Shown here piece by piece: positions 47,508 to 59,742 of a stretch of DNA of 64,000 nt. Within the stretch, counting starts at the first letter, position 1. The number at the start of each line of letters is the position of its first letter. A program made the position numbers and the translations under genes. This stretch comes from Podaxis mareebaensis (Eukaryota > Basidiomycota > Agaricomycetes > Agaricales > Agaricaceae): contig JAEUWP010000553.1 in the NCBI GenBank assembly GCA_018524725.1, positions 1 to 64,000 of the forward strand. Reading direction: 5' to 3'. Below the pieces are notes generated by a model that was given only the letters and a program-made list of their open reading frames with translations, ran no database searches and had not been told where the DNA came from.

Positions 47508-48257
47508 TGTTACAATGTTCTGACTCAACAAAGGATTATGCATATAAGTACAGAGTCATATAATTTATAATCTACATTACTCTCTACCCAATAGGATGTT
47601 CTGATAGTGGATGCATATGCATTTTTACTGAACACACAGACTGATAAAGTACACACATATGATAATTATCAGCTCTCACTGACCAAGTTGACTATGTGTG
47701 TAATACCATTCATCATTTCTGACTCAATGATGTTATGAATCTTCATTCTCCACATTTCTTACTAAGATGATTTGAATCACTGACTACTAATGAGTCTCAT
47801 GGTCTTGGCATCTTGTGAGGTCAATGAATCACTTCTAATGAGGTGATGTGTCGATCCCTTAGTTGGGTTGTTCTCTCTTCTGACTTGGACTTCATCCACT
47901 GAGGTCATAGCTGAGCTAGGTCTTTGGTACACAGTGGCAGCTAAGCATACTACTGAACAAGATAATCCTTAGTGTCACTTGTGCAAGAAAGGATCCTCAC
48001 AAGGATGTGATTAATGAATAGCCCTCAGTAATATAATCCTGACTTCAGTGATGATACTGAATCAACAGCATATGGATGCATCTAGTCAGTACAGTTTTCC
48101 CAATCTAGGTGCCTAGACTATACTACTGGGTTGATCCTCATGAGGTGCTGAGGTTGCCTCTAGTGTGGATTCATAGTCTGTTATTCTAGCCATAAAACTC
48201 GATTATATTATAACCTAGATACCACTTTCATGGCTGAAAACAGTTTAGGCTGTAACA
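47508..48257 (-). repeat. LTR of a minus-strand element (750 bp), with polypurine tract
   Basis: The ends TGTTACA (47508) and TGTAACA (48257) are perfect inverted repeats. To the right, CTCCCCCCCACT (48260-48271) is the complement of a polypurine tract, which places the element body at the right on the minus strand and makes this its 3' LTR. The internal region is unrecognisable. CpG-depleted. Confidence 0.6.
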
Positions 48258-48271
48258 TCTCCCCCCCACTA

Positions 48272-49081
48272 TAAATGACTGCCCTCAGTCACCTTTGTGA
48301 TGGACTACTGTCAATAGTATCTTATGTCTGTACTGGTTCCCTGACTTGGGTCTGACTATGATCCTCATGAGCTGAATCCTTGCATTGAGATCACTTGCTG
48401 ATTTCTAAGGGCTTGATACACTCATCTTATCATGAGAATATCTGCAGGCATGTCAGGGACACTAGTTAATGCCATATTGTATTCTGCTTATGGAATCTTG
48501 TGCAGACTTAGTTCCTCTGCTATGGGATTCCACAATTCTGTATTTCCTCCTGCTGAGAAATTTCCTAGCTTGAATTTCCAATCTTGAAAACCCATAACCC
48601 TGGGAATCTCCTGTTGGTCTCCAAGGCTGTTGCTACAGGAAGCTTGGAGTGAGGTTTGTCTGGAGAAGTCTTGAGGCTGCTGTTCTCTCAAGCACTTCTT
48701 TCATCTAATTTTAGATTCTCATGGATCCCAAACATCCCATCCCTGAGTGCTATAGATCAACTTCATGAGATCTATGTCATATAGCTACTGATTCCAATTG
48801 TGATCCTATAGATCATTTCTGGAACTTCTGTGAATACCAAGTACATTTCCATTGTGGAAATGGAGATCTCACACTATTGTGACAAGTTTTTACCCTATTT
48901 TCTAGGATAAACCTGCTCATGTCTTCTGTATTCTGTATTAACTAGAACTTTAATTCTAATTGATTTCTGGGGTGGATTTCATCCAAGTCTGCAGATGTCC
49001 AGTTTCTGTTAAATAGAAGAATTTTGATGCTAGCCAATTCCTCACTACTCTAGTGTCCTCAATTCTCCAACTTGTGCTACT
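48272..49081. other. CpG-depleted DNA without recognisable gene
   Basis: By position this is internal DNA of the minus-strand LTR element at 47508. No domain is seen. Confidence 0.4.
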
Positions 49082-49483
49082 ATGTCTCCAAGCTCACCCA
49101 CTGTCAACACCCTCAAAGCACTATCCTCTAAAGACCTAGAGGCTCTCTTGGCTCAGAAGAGAGCCAAAGAAGAACACCTCATGAAGGAAGCTGAAGAGAA
49201 GCAGAAGAGAAAGGAGGAATGTTGTGCAAGAAAAGAGGCCAAACACCTGGCTCACAAGGAGGCAGAGAAAGAGAAGAAGGCTGAGGCTGAATGCCTGGCT
49301 TGTGAGGAGGTGGAGTGTCACTCCAAGGAGGAACAAGAGAAGAAGAGGAAGGAAGAAGTTTGTTGGGCTCATAAATGTCAAGAATGGGCTTGTAGAGATC
49401 ATGAGGAAGATGCCCATCAGTGGGATGCAGTGGAAGCCCATCTTCAGGCACAAGGTAAGTGTCAAACTCATCCTAGCATCTTG

Positions 49484-50852
49484 TGTTATGAACCGCCCTA
49501 GCACACCTCGTCGCAACCGCATCTACAATGCCCTAGTCCATGAACTTGGACTTCCCAACGCCTCTCGCCACACTACCCAAGATACGGGTATACCAACTGA
49601 AGACCCTGCACGTTATCGCAATGAAGCCTTTGCTAACCGTCGCCTTCCTGGTCACACATCCTTATTCTCTCAAGACTGGCCAATGCCCGGTCCACTATTC
49701 TACTCGACCGACTGTATGATGACTGAAATCCTCCACATCACTTGGGAGAACGCTCCCTTCACTCACATCTTCGATCCCAACGGGTTATATGTTCAGACCA
49801 TCCACAATAACTTCGACTCTGCCTGGGCCCACGGTTGGAAGATGATCCCTTACGCTGGAGAGCTGATCGTATTCCTTCACCCTTATATGATGTATCCACC
49901 CGAGGTCGTCCCGCATATCATCAAATATGAAGTCGCTCGTGGACTCTACTTTCGAGAAGTAGAAGTCTATCGTCTCGACCCCAACTCTGACAAACCTCCG
50001 GCCATCCCTCCCCACAGATCGCAGCTTCCTCCATTGCGCAGCATCGACTCCAACGTCCCCAGCATCGATGACTCTGAACCCGCCGAAGAACCTCCTCCCT
50101 ATCCACCTCCCTACGTCACTGCAGACGTTTCCTCGTCATCGTCATCATTGTCATCACCTCACTGCAGCATGCTGATTATCCACGAGTCAGATTCCTCTGA
50201 CTCCTCTGATTCACCCCTCACCGGGAACTTCACCGATCCCAGTTCCGCCTCATCTCCCGACTCTTACTCTTCTGACTCCAGCAGACAACTTCACCTGGAC
50301 ATGGACTTGTAATATAACTCGTAAATAGTTTCCTTTCTATCTTGTTACAGACGCTTCACCTTGTACCCCTGTATCTCGCCTGAACTCCGCCTTGTACAAT
50401 TTCCCTAGTTAGTTAGTTTCCTTTCTTGTCTAGTTCCTATTCTTGTCTTAGCTTCTATTCTTGTCTCGCTCTGCTCCGTAGCCTCCCTTCTATTGACTCT
50501 CGGACTTGTAGCATTACTTCATAGTTACCTCTTTAGGACATTAGAAGTAAAGCTTAAATAGCCGCCCATGTACTGGAAGCGCAAGCTTCCTATATTCTCA
50601 AATCTCAAGTTATTGTTTACCTTTAACTTTTGATTGACGTTAGCTCACGATCAGTGTGGTAGTAAATGCTCTATTGGTCATACTCTCGACTTATAGACGT
50701 TCGACCTCCTGAGTGTACTTAACTGGACACTTGCCTCGCCACCTTCTTATCGTGATCCTTCTTGCTAGATCCTAGCGCCTCTGCGAACCATCTAGTGAGA
50801 TAGCCGCCCCCTAGCAAAGCTTAGGCGACCGGTGATAAGGACCAACCTAACA
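49484..50852 (+). repeat. 5' LTR, family 1
   Basis: It contains the 275-codon frame 49488-50312. A TATA-like TTAAATAGC follows at 50555-50563, so transcription should start downstream of the frame. The frame would then lie in U3 and be absent from the 5' end of the genomic RNA. Confidence 0.9.
49488..50312 (+). CDS. U3 reading frame within the 5' LTR (274 aa)
   Basis: ATG is at LTR base 5, overlapping the terminal TGTTATG. The protein has a conserved-looking globular part (HELGLPNASRHTTQD, TEILHITWENAPFTHIFDPN, HGWKMIPYAGELIVFLHPYM, PPEVVPHIIKYEVARGLYF). A Pro-rich segment, a Ser-rich acidic region with SSDSSDSPLTG, and the end QLHLDMDL follow. There is no stop in this copy. The same frame, in the 3' LTR, is the C-terminal third of the gene starting at 56862. 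I know no family for it. Confidence 0.7.
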   Translation: MNRPSTPRRNRIYNALVHELGLPNASRHTTQDTGIPTEDPARYRNEAFANRRLPGHTSLFSQDWPMPGPLFYSTDCMMTEILHITWENAPFTHIFDPNGLYVQTIHNNFDSAWAHGWKMIPYAGELIVFLHPYMMYPPEVVPHIIKYEVARGLYFREVEVYRLDPNSDKPPAIPPHRSQLPPLRSIDSNVPSIDDSEPAEEPPPYPPPYVTADVSSSSSSLSSPHCSMLIIHESDSSDSSDSPLTGNFTDPSSASSPDSYSSDSSRQLHLDMDL

Positions 50853-52200
50853 TTATATAGGAAGCTTCCCTCGGCAACCCTTGTGTCCGTTGTAAGCGAC
50901 TAGACGACACACGATATCTCTAGGGTGACATGGGCCCTAATCCCATCACGGACCTAGCCAACACTAGACTGGATCTGCGAGTAGACTGCAAATCTATGTC
51001 AGGAGATATGCCCAAACATGGTGATCAGGATAGCAACCTAGATCTTAAAGGCCCGCAGATTGGAGAGAGGAAACCGCTCCGTCTAAAGCAATTTAGACAG
51101 ATTGTAGGAACCTTGGCGAACCCGGAAAACAACTGCGACCTACTCTGGACCGATAACAAAGGGCAGAGCCAATCCTTGAAAGCCTGGATAACCGGCCATT
51201 ATCTTGGATAACGAGTAAAGGAGAAAAGCACCCACATCAAGCACTAGACCAGCTGTGGGAGACAATAGCCGTGCCATGGAATAACTCTAAGCCACGTACA
51301 AAGAAGGAGTATCCGATCGAAGGGTAACCGGAAAGGAAAGATAGACCCCTAGCGCAAGTGTGGATTTTGCACACTACAGAAATCGTCCACCATCCAGAAG
51401 CACAACTGGATTCGAGAAAGATTAAAGCTGTACTGCAAGAAATCCCAGAGATACTCGAAATCAAGATAGGATTTCGTCCAAGCTAGTCAGCAACCACCCC
51501 GTGATACCTTCACCACCACGGATTCTTCAACACCACCCTGTTCTCAGGAAAAGGAAAGCAACAAGCTCAGACCAAGCCCGATCCCAACCAATCTTCCTCC
51601 TCATGATCCAGAAAATCCAAACAACCTTGACAACACCAACCGACCCTGCCCTCTGATCCCTCATTTCGGCTTCGTACCCACTCACCAGAGCAAACCCCAT
51701 ATTCACCACCCCCACCCATCCAACGCGCCAAATCCTTTCACAACACTCCTCCCCCCATCAAACCCTCAACCAGCGCCACAGCAGGACTTATCAGACAAGC
51801 TTCTCTCGGAGAGCGCTCTGAGCGAATTAGCCAAGCAGCTACGACACTGGAACAATCTACCCAGCCAAACCCCCTCCTTCAACACAGAGGAGATCCTGAG
51901 CACATCGACACCAAGTCTGAACACTCATACCACTCAGGAAGCAACCAACAGTCTGAATCCCCAGAACAATCCCCTGAAGAGCCAACACTCCACCTGCTCA
52001 TCCTCACCTCAGTACAACAGGCCTGGTACAACTCATTCACACTGGAACAACAGCTATATATCAGAACTACCTCACCCACCGATCGAGAGTGTATCCTCAA
52101 CAACCTCATCAACACACACGGACCAGACCCATACAATCCGACTACCCCGTATCCTGATACAACCTCCAGAGCCCAATCACCTCAGTCAGTACATTCCACC
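50853..52200 (+). other. Leader region between 5' LTR and gag
   Basis: There are 1.35 kb with no recognised domain. A frame at 50930-51211 is open but has no recognisable content. 51500-52200 is Pro/Ser/Thr/Asn-rich in translation and could encode an N-terminal extension of Gag, but I could not connect it in frame. Confidence 0.4.
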
Positions 52201-53229
52201 ATGTTGAACACCCGAGACCCAAAGGTCGAAAAGCCCGAGCCTTTCTATGGAGACCCCTCTGACTACCCATGATGGAAGAGAGACCTACAAATTTACTATG
52301 CATGCCAACCGACCAATCTCTCCTCCGACTCTGCTAAGATCATGTTTGCCCTCCTCAATATGCGAGGACTGGCTACAACATGGAAGGAAGCCTACATCAC
52401 CTCCCATACCACCAGAAACACCTTCAACACAACACAAACCCTATCACAGTTCTTCACCGAGTTGGACAACTCATTTAAACAAGCCTCTACCACCGTTGTC
52501 AGCATCGACCACCTCACACACCTCAAACAAAATGGCAGACCAATCGAAGAATACATCAACCAGTTCAAAAGCCTATGCACCTCAGCAGGCATCTCTCATA
52601 ACGAGACCAAAGTTGCATTATTCCTTAAAGGACTGGACCCATATTACTGCAAAGGCGTCATTAACCAAAGCCCAGCAGAAAACGACCCTGAAGCTGTCTA
52701 CACAGCAGCCCGCTGCACAGGAGGACTGGCGCACTTTCAATTGTTTGCTGATCGCCTGAGAAATTCGTACCGACACTACTCGAACTCCCATCGCAAGAAG
52801 CATTCGAAATCTCGTATTTCAAGCAAAAGCTACAACTTCTGAGTGTATACACTGTCTCAAACAACTCGTAACCCCCCAGGATATGGTCCCATGGACATTG
52901 ACAACATCCTCATGAACAAGCTCAATAATATTGACAGAACAGATAGCGAATCTGAACAGTCATCAGACGAAGACTCTTCAGAAATATCATCCAACGACGA
53001 CTACTACACAAGTGAACAAGTTAATCAAATCGTCGAAGCACGCGTCGAATCAGAACTCAACAACCTCCTACCCCAAGAACTCCACGAACTCAGAAGCAAA
53101 GGTTTATGCTTCATCTGCAAAACCAGCAAGCACTATGCACGGTCGTGCCCACTCAACAAGCGAAAATCAAAGAACCGAGCCTCCTATTCCCGAAACCAAC
53201 ATGGAAGACGATTCCGAAAACACCGATGA
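52201..53229 (+). pseudogene. gag: Gag of the second chromovirus
   Basis: The frame starts with ACC ATG at 52201 (MLNTRDPKVEKPEPFYGD). It contains a retrotransposon capsid-like region (IEEYINQFKSLCTSAGI, KVALFLKGLDPYYC), an acidic Ser/Asp/Glu linker and a CCHC knuckle CFICKTSKHYARSC (53107-53148). TGA codons at 52270-52272 and 52840-52842 replace expected arginines. The TGA at 53227-53229 follows CGA and may be the true stop or a third such change. No frameshift. The pol frame is -1 relative to this one. Confidence 0.88.
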
Positions 53230-53334
53230 ACCAGACTCAACAACATCAAAGAAGAGTCAAGTGACAAAGAAGACTCAAAAGGGAAAGGAAAGGATTTTAC
53301 CAGAAGGGACTAGCCAGCATCGCATCTAGTTCCA

Positions 53335-56300
53335 GTAACTTGCAAATCGCGAGCAGCGATTCTGAATATTCATTCGATGGATATCCATGACCAAGAAACC
53401 CACCTAATTATCGAAAACCAACTCAAGCCATTAATCAAGTAACTGCCCAGCAACATAACAAGATCCTATATCTTCCGGCGCGCATACACCACAATCAACG
53501 ACAACCTATCGACACACTCATCCTGCTAGATTCAGGAGCAGGAGGAAACTTCATCGATGATACTCTTATCAACCAATGGAACCTCAAAACACGCTCCTTA
53601 CTGAAACCAATCGAAGTCCGTAATGCTGATGGATCGATTAATAAAGCTGGAACAACCACCAAAGAATGTATACTTAATATCGAGATTGACAACTGGATCA
53701 CACTGGTTATGACACGAGTGACGAAACTCGGCAAACCCAAGATTATCCTTGGAGCCCCATGGCTTATGAAACACAATCCCGATATCGACTGGAGAAATCA
53801 AACACTTACCTGGAGAAACGACGACCCAGGACATATTTATCGAGAACTTCTCCATACCATGGAAGAAGAAGAAACTGATGAACTCAACCATATCACATTA
53901 GAACCCGAATTGTTCCTCGAAATCAACTTCAAAGCAAATGCTTCGCAAGCCATTGCACAACAGTACGGAGATCAGAAGAAAGAATCTGACCCACGAAAAG
54001 TCATTCTGAAAGAATTCCACAACTACCTCGACGTATTTTCCGAGAAGAAAGCATCATGATTTCCACCAAGCAGACCTTGGGATCACAAGATTGAACTCAA
54101 GGATTCATTCGAACCCAAATCATTCAAACCTTATCGACTATCACCTATTGAAATGCAAGAACTCGACAAGTTCATTGACAAAAATCTCGCTAAAGGATAC
54201 ATTCGTCCTTCCGAATCACCCATGGCATCACCCTTCTTCTTCGTAGGGAAGAAGGATGGCAAACTACGACCATGCCAAGATTATCGTTACCTCAATACGC
54301 ATACCATCAAAAACGCGTACCCGATACCACTCATATCTTCACTACTCGACAAGCTCAGAGGATCTAAATGGGTTACAAAATTCGACGTTCGAGCCAGATA
54401 TAATAACATCCGCATCTGCGAAGGTGACCAATGGAAAGGAGCCTTCAAAACGCCCAGAGGATTATTTGAACCGACAGTCATGTTCTTTGGAATGTGCAAC
54501 AGCCCCGCAACATTTCAATCTATGATGGACCATATCCTCACCCACCTCATTCGAAGAGGACAAGTACTCGTCTATATGGACGACATCCTCATTCACGCCA
54601 AAACCCGAGAAGAACTCCAACAGATCACACGGGAAGTACTCGACATACTACGCAAACACGACTTATACCTCAAGCCTGAAAAATGCGAATTCGAAAAACA
54701 ACGTGTCGAATACCTAGGAGCAGTAGTTACTCCTACCTCAATTGAAATGGATGCCGCCAAACTTGAGGGAATCAAGAATTGGCCCATACCGAAAACAACT
54801 CAAGACGTCTGAAAATTCATCGGCTTTTGCAACTTCTACCGATGATTCATCTGGAACTATTCCAAGCACGCAGCGCCCCTCAACACACTCATGTCAAAGA
54901 ATGTCAAGTTCGAATGGAAACCCGAGCACCAACAAGCCTTTGATGAACTCAAAAAGAAATTCAAAGATCGGCCTATTCTTATCGCACCAGACCCATCAAA
55001 ACCCTTCGAAATCGAAACTGACGCATCACAATATGCAGCAGGAGCTGTGCTCTACCAAAAAGACGAAAACGGCATTCGTCGCCCAATAGCCTTCCAGTCC
55101 AAAGCCTTTACCCCAACAGAACGCAACTATCATTGCTCTGAACTCAAATGGCTTGCTATAATTATCGCACTACGCACATGGTGCCACTACCTCGAAGGAT
55201 CGCCACACGAAATCATCGTCTGGAGCGACCATGAAAATCTATCAAGATACAAGGAACCACAAACCTTCAATAAATGACAAGTCCATTGGGTACAATTCAT
55301 GCAGCGATTCCAACCCAACCTCAAGATCAAACACATCCCTGGTTGGAAGAATGGACCAGCAGACGCACTGTCAAGATGACCCGACTACGCACCACAAGAA
55401 CCAGAAAACCGAGACATAACTGTATTTGATCAATCAATGATCACCATCATCACAGAAGATGACAAACGAGTCATCAAGAAGCATCGAGAAATGATAGACC
55501 CCAATGATGATGACACACCAGATCAAGAATTGCCTACACATGGGAATCGAATCCTGATTCCTAATGAACCATCATTACATCGCAAATTACTCCAACGAGT
55601 ACACGATCATCAAACCGCAGGACATCCTGGAATAGCTGAAACACTACGAAAACTCACTGAATACGTTTACTGGCCAGCCATGAAGGACTATGTCACCGAA
55701 TATGTTAAAGGCTGCCCGACCTGCCAACGGCACAAGATCATTAGACGGCCAGACAAACCACCTTATCAACCGATTCCAGCACCTCAATCGATGCGACCCT
55801 TTTTGCAAATCTCTATGGATCTCATCACGGATCTACCACCATCCCATGGATATGATTCTATTTTGGCCATAGTGGACCATGGCCTAATGAAGGGGATAAT
55901 TTTAGCCCCTACTACGAAAACCACTGACAGCCAAGTCATTGCTTCTATTTTAGTCAACTGCCTATTTTCGCAATATGGCCTTCCCGATAAGGTCATCTCA
56001 GATCGCGACCCCCGATTCACATCCAAAGCAATGCGAGAACTGTACAAACTCCTCGACATCAAGCCCGCCTACTCCACAGCCTACCACCCACAAACCGATG
56101 GATCCACTGAACGCTTCAACCAAGAAATTGAAACCTACCTTGCCATCACCACTTCAAGTGACCTGAATGAATGGAGCAAGTACCTTCCAATCTACGAATT
56201 CTGCCACAACAACCGTCCCCATGCTGGACGCTCCGAAACTCCATTCCAACTACTCTATGGCTACACCCCAAAAGCGTTTCCAACAGAAATGGAACCAACA

Positions 56301-56852
56301 AACAATCCATCAACAGAAAACTGCATGGATTGATTAATGGAAGCATGCCACCACGCCATTCAAGCCCACAACCATGCCTGTCAAATCATGGCAAGACGCA
56401 CAGCCAACTATCGACTCCCCACCTACTCCATAGGAGACCAAGTATGGTTAGACACCCGCAATCTTCCATTGCAAGTCAAATCAAGAAAACTCGCCCCGAA
56501 ACGCAAAGGACTGTTCGAAATCATCAAGAAGATATCCGCAGTCAACTTCGAACTAAAGTTACCCAAAACATGGAGAATTCACCCCGTGTTTCACACCACC
56601 TTACTGACTCCAGTAACCGAAAATAACCTATACGGCAAACACTACCCATGACCCGCACCAGAACTGCACAATGACGAAGAACATTATGAAGTTGAAGCCA
56701 TCCTAAATCATCGAAGACTGCGCAACTGCCTCGAATTCTTAGTCAAGTGGACTGGCTACCCACACTCCAAAAATACATGGGAACCGCAGTCTGCATTCTC
56801 CAATGCACAGCAAATCCTCAATGCTTATAAAAGGAAGAACAAACTTCAATGA
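53335..56852 (+). pseudogene. pol: Pol of the second chromovirus, eight TGA stops in one frame
   Basis: The domain order is protease (LLDSGAGGNF near 53522), RT (VYMDDILIH near 54571), RNase H (IETDASQYAAGAVL near 55012), integrase zinc finger (CPTCQRHK near 55710) and core (SMDLITDLP, SDRDPRFTS, GSTERFNQE), and chromodomain (YEVEAILNHRRL to about 56810). The frame contains TGA at 53388, 54057, 54810, 54843, 55275, 55377, 56331 and 56649. All are in the same frame, all are at positions where arginine fits, and there is no TAA, TAG or frameshift. The natural end is TGA at 56850-56852. Confidence 0.94.
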
Positions 56853-56861
56853 CCACTGGAG

Positions 56862-59202
56862 ATGTCAACCACCAACAACCAGCAACCCACCGCTCAAACT
56901 GAAGCTCAGCAAGATACTCAACTACCTCCCAACTCTACTACAAGCACTGGCCATAACACTAACAGCATCCCGTCCCTCACAGAACCACCCACCACCTTCC
57001 AAGAGTGCTTGAATGCCATCACAGAACACCTCGCCATACAACACATCACGACGACCACGATTGCGCAGGATGCCGTGCCCTTCCTCATCTTGCACCCACT
57101 CCGCCCGCTCCCAGCCTACTCAACCCACATCGGAACCCGAGAATTCATCTGGCCAATCAACACCGGATCCCCGATCGAACTACCTTCCCTCCCTAGTGAA
57201 GTATCCGACCTTGACTCCGAACTCATTCGACTCAGAGAATCTCTGGACTGGGTTAACTCCATCACCCAGGACGCCGCTCTTCGAAGGAATCCACTTTTGG
57301 TTCAGAACTGCAACGTCTACAGGGAAACTATTGCTACTATTGTGCATTCTGCTAGAATGCTCATTCGACTTTTGAACTCAATGGAGACAGCCCGACTTGC
57401 TTGTATTGGCCACAACATCTCCCCTCGACTACGTAGTGACATCAAGAGCTCAAGCACTACCACCAAACTTCTCATTGATAAAGTCAGTCTACGACTCAAC
57501 ACACTTAGCAGAACTAGCTCTCTTTCGAATCCTCCACTATCCAGACCTACCCAACGAGCAGATCGACAATCACAATCTGATTCAACTCTACATGAGACTC
57601 GCGCCTTACATTCCCGGACTTCCCCAACTCCAAGTCCACATCTCATGCCTCCAATTCAGGGAAGTGTTAGATCTTATCAAGATGCTAGCCTTTCATCGCG
57701 AACCGAGGCTCTACTGTCATGATCTACCAATGCAAGCCGCTATGTGGCTCCACATCAAAGAATACAATGACGTCCTGACTCCCCAACAGACATTCCCAAT
57801 CTGGGCAACCGCCGCACTCCTAGCCGACCTATCACTCCTCCTTGGCACCTGCTCCCATCCCGACCTCCTCCACTACTTCGCCCTTCACGCACTTTTCCAC
57901 AAAGGACTGATCAACACCAGCGGTATCTGTGTACTGATCAATACCGAGGAAGTAACGTCACCAGATCATCTCTACGAGCTAGGGACTATAATGGAACCCC
58001 CTACCTTCCCCGTTGTGCCAGAAGCCCAAGTCCATCAAGTGCACAATTGCACCAATCCATCGATGCTGCCATCTCCGCCCTCGCTGACAACATCATCAGC
58101 ACCAGAAGCAGGCAGACCATGTGCCCCAACTCCTATACCTTCAGCCTCCCCTGCATCAATCAGAGAACAACACGGGATACTCGACAGAGCCACTGCGTGC
58201 ATTCGCTCCCTCGTCCATTGGGACAGACACGGGAACCAACACATACAGCTGATGGACATCACGAATCTCCCTTCTCCGACGTCGGAAGTGGAAGATCATA
58301 GACCACCCACTCCCCACCCAACACCAGTCTCAGATAGTAGCGAGATGGAACTCGCTAATAATGAAGGGGATAATGTTATGAACCGCCCTAGCACACCTCG
58401 TCGCAACTGCATCTACAACGCCCTAGTCCATGAACTTGGACTTCCCAACGCCTCTCGCCACACTACCCAAGATACGGGTATACCAACTGAAGACCCTGCA
58501 CATTATCGCAATGAAGCCTTCGCTAACCGTCGCCTTCCTGGTCACGCATCCTTATTCTCTCAAGACTGGCCAATGCCCAGTCCACTATTCTACTTGACTG
58601 ACCATATGATGACTGAAATCCTCCGCATCGCTTGGGAGAACGCTCCCTTCACTCACGTCTTTGATCCCAACGGGTTATATGTTCAGACCATCCACAATAA
58701 CTTCGACTCTGCCTGGGCCCACGGTTGGAAGATGATCCCTTATGCTGGAGAGCCGATTGTATTCCTTCACCCTTATATGATGTATCCACCCGAGGTCGTC
58801 CCACATATCATCAAATATGAAGTCGCTCGTGGACTCTACTTTCGAGAAGTAGAAGTCTATCATCTTGACCCCAACTCCGACAAACCTCTGGCCATCCCTC
58901 CCCGCAGATCGCAGCTTCCTCCATTGTGCAGCATCGACTCCAACGTCCCCAGCATCGATGACTCTGAACCCACCGAAGAACCTCCTCCCTATCCACCTCC
59001 CTATGTCACCACAGACGTTTCCTCATCATCATCATCATTGTCATCGCCTCACCACAGCATGCTGATTATCCACGAGTCAGATTCCTCTGACTCCTCTGAT
59101 TCACCCCTCACTGGGAACTTCACCAATCCCAGTTCCGCCTCATCTCCTGACTCTTACTCTTCCGACTCCAGTGGACAACTTCACCTGGACATGGACTTGT
59201 AA
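56862..59202 (+). CDS. Extra 3' gene reading through the polypurine tract into U3 of the LTR
   Basis: It starts 10 bp after pol (ATG 56862). Part 1 (56862 to about 57480) reads MSTTNNQQPTAQTEAQQD, then FQECLNAITEHLAIQHI and SEVSDLDSELIRLRESLDWV. The coherent continuation (LALFRILHYPDLPNEQIDNH, LDLIKMLAFHREPRLYCHDL) is in another frame from about 57513. Either a frameshift or an intron ending at CTTAG/CAG (57509-57512) lies between; no donor with the right phase was convincing. The second frame then runs without a stop through the polypurine tract (E-G-D-N-V) into the LTR frame, ending at TAA-preceding DMDL (59202). No known domain was recognised. An Env-like position, but no signal peptide or membrane span was seen. 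Confidence 0.65.
58361..58373 (+). other. Polypurine tract inside coding sequence
   Basis: ATGAAGGGGATAA directly precedes the 3' LTR start and is simultaneously read as codons for N-E-G-D-N of the extra gene. Confidence 0.8.
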
Positions 59203-59742
59203 TATAACTCGTAAATAGTTTCCTTTCTATCTTGTTACAGATGCTTCGCCTTGTACCCCTGTATCTCGCCTGAACTCCGCCTTGTACAATTTCCCTAGTT
59301 AGTTAGTTTCCTTTCTTGTCTAGTTCCTATTCTTGTCTTAGCTTCTATTCTCATCTCGCTCCGCTCCGTAGCCTCCCTTCTATTGACTCTCAGACTCATA
59401 GCATTACTTCATAGTTACCTCTTTAGGACATTAGAAGTAAAGCTTAAATAGCCACCCATGTACTGGAAGTGCAAGCTTCCTATATTCTCAAATCTCAAGT
59501 TATTGTTTACCTTTAACTTTTGATTGACGTTAGCTCACGATCAGTGTGGTAGTAAACACTCTATTGGTCATACTCTCGACTTATAGACGTTCGACCTCCT
59601 GAGTGTACTTAACTGGACACTTGCCTCGCCACCTTCTTATCGTGATCCTTCTTGCTAGATCCTAGCGCCTCTGTGAACCATCTAGTGAGATAGCCACCCC
59701 CTAGCAAAGCTTAGGTGACCAGTGATAAGGACCAACCTAACA
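58374..59742 (+). repeat. 3' LTR, family 1
   Basis: Same length as the 5' LTR. Differences between the two are largely C/T or G/A at CpG positions, for example AACCG against AACTG and ACAATGCC against ACAACGCC near the start. Confidence 0.95.

Larger units (their letters stand above)
49484..59742 (+). mobile_element. Complete Ty3/gypsy chromovirus with extra 3' gene and coding LTRs (10,259 bp), TSD TCTTG
   Basis: Both LTRs are 1,369 bp (49484-50852 and 58374-59742), starting TGTTATGAACC and ending CAACCTAACA. TCTTG flanks the element at 49479-49483 and 59743-59747. Internally are gag, pol ending in a chromodomain, and an additional gene between pol and the 3' LTR. A polypurine tract (ATGAAGGGGATAA) ends at 58373. 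The LTRs differ mainly at CpG sites, so insertion is fairly recent, but gag-pol carries about ten TGA codons. A third copy of the LTR is at 17407-18771. Confidence 0.96.

Noticed and set aside
49224..49487. Fusion protein of the basic frame at 49224 with the LTR frame
   Set aside because: The in-frame join crosses the target duplication and a splice donor, so the fusion is a chance product of the insertion site.
423..56852. TGA read as arginine or programmed readthrough in the retroelement pol genes
   Set aside because: Neighbouring intact host genes end at TGA, and an aligned LTR copy shows the same CGA/TGA difference between young and old copies, so these are mutations.
57433..57512. Simple GT-AG intron joining the two frames of the extra 3' gene
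   Set aside because: The obvious donors at 57433 and 57484 do not give the right phase with the acceptors at 57509 or 57512. Left open as frameshift or unrecognised intron.
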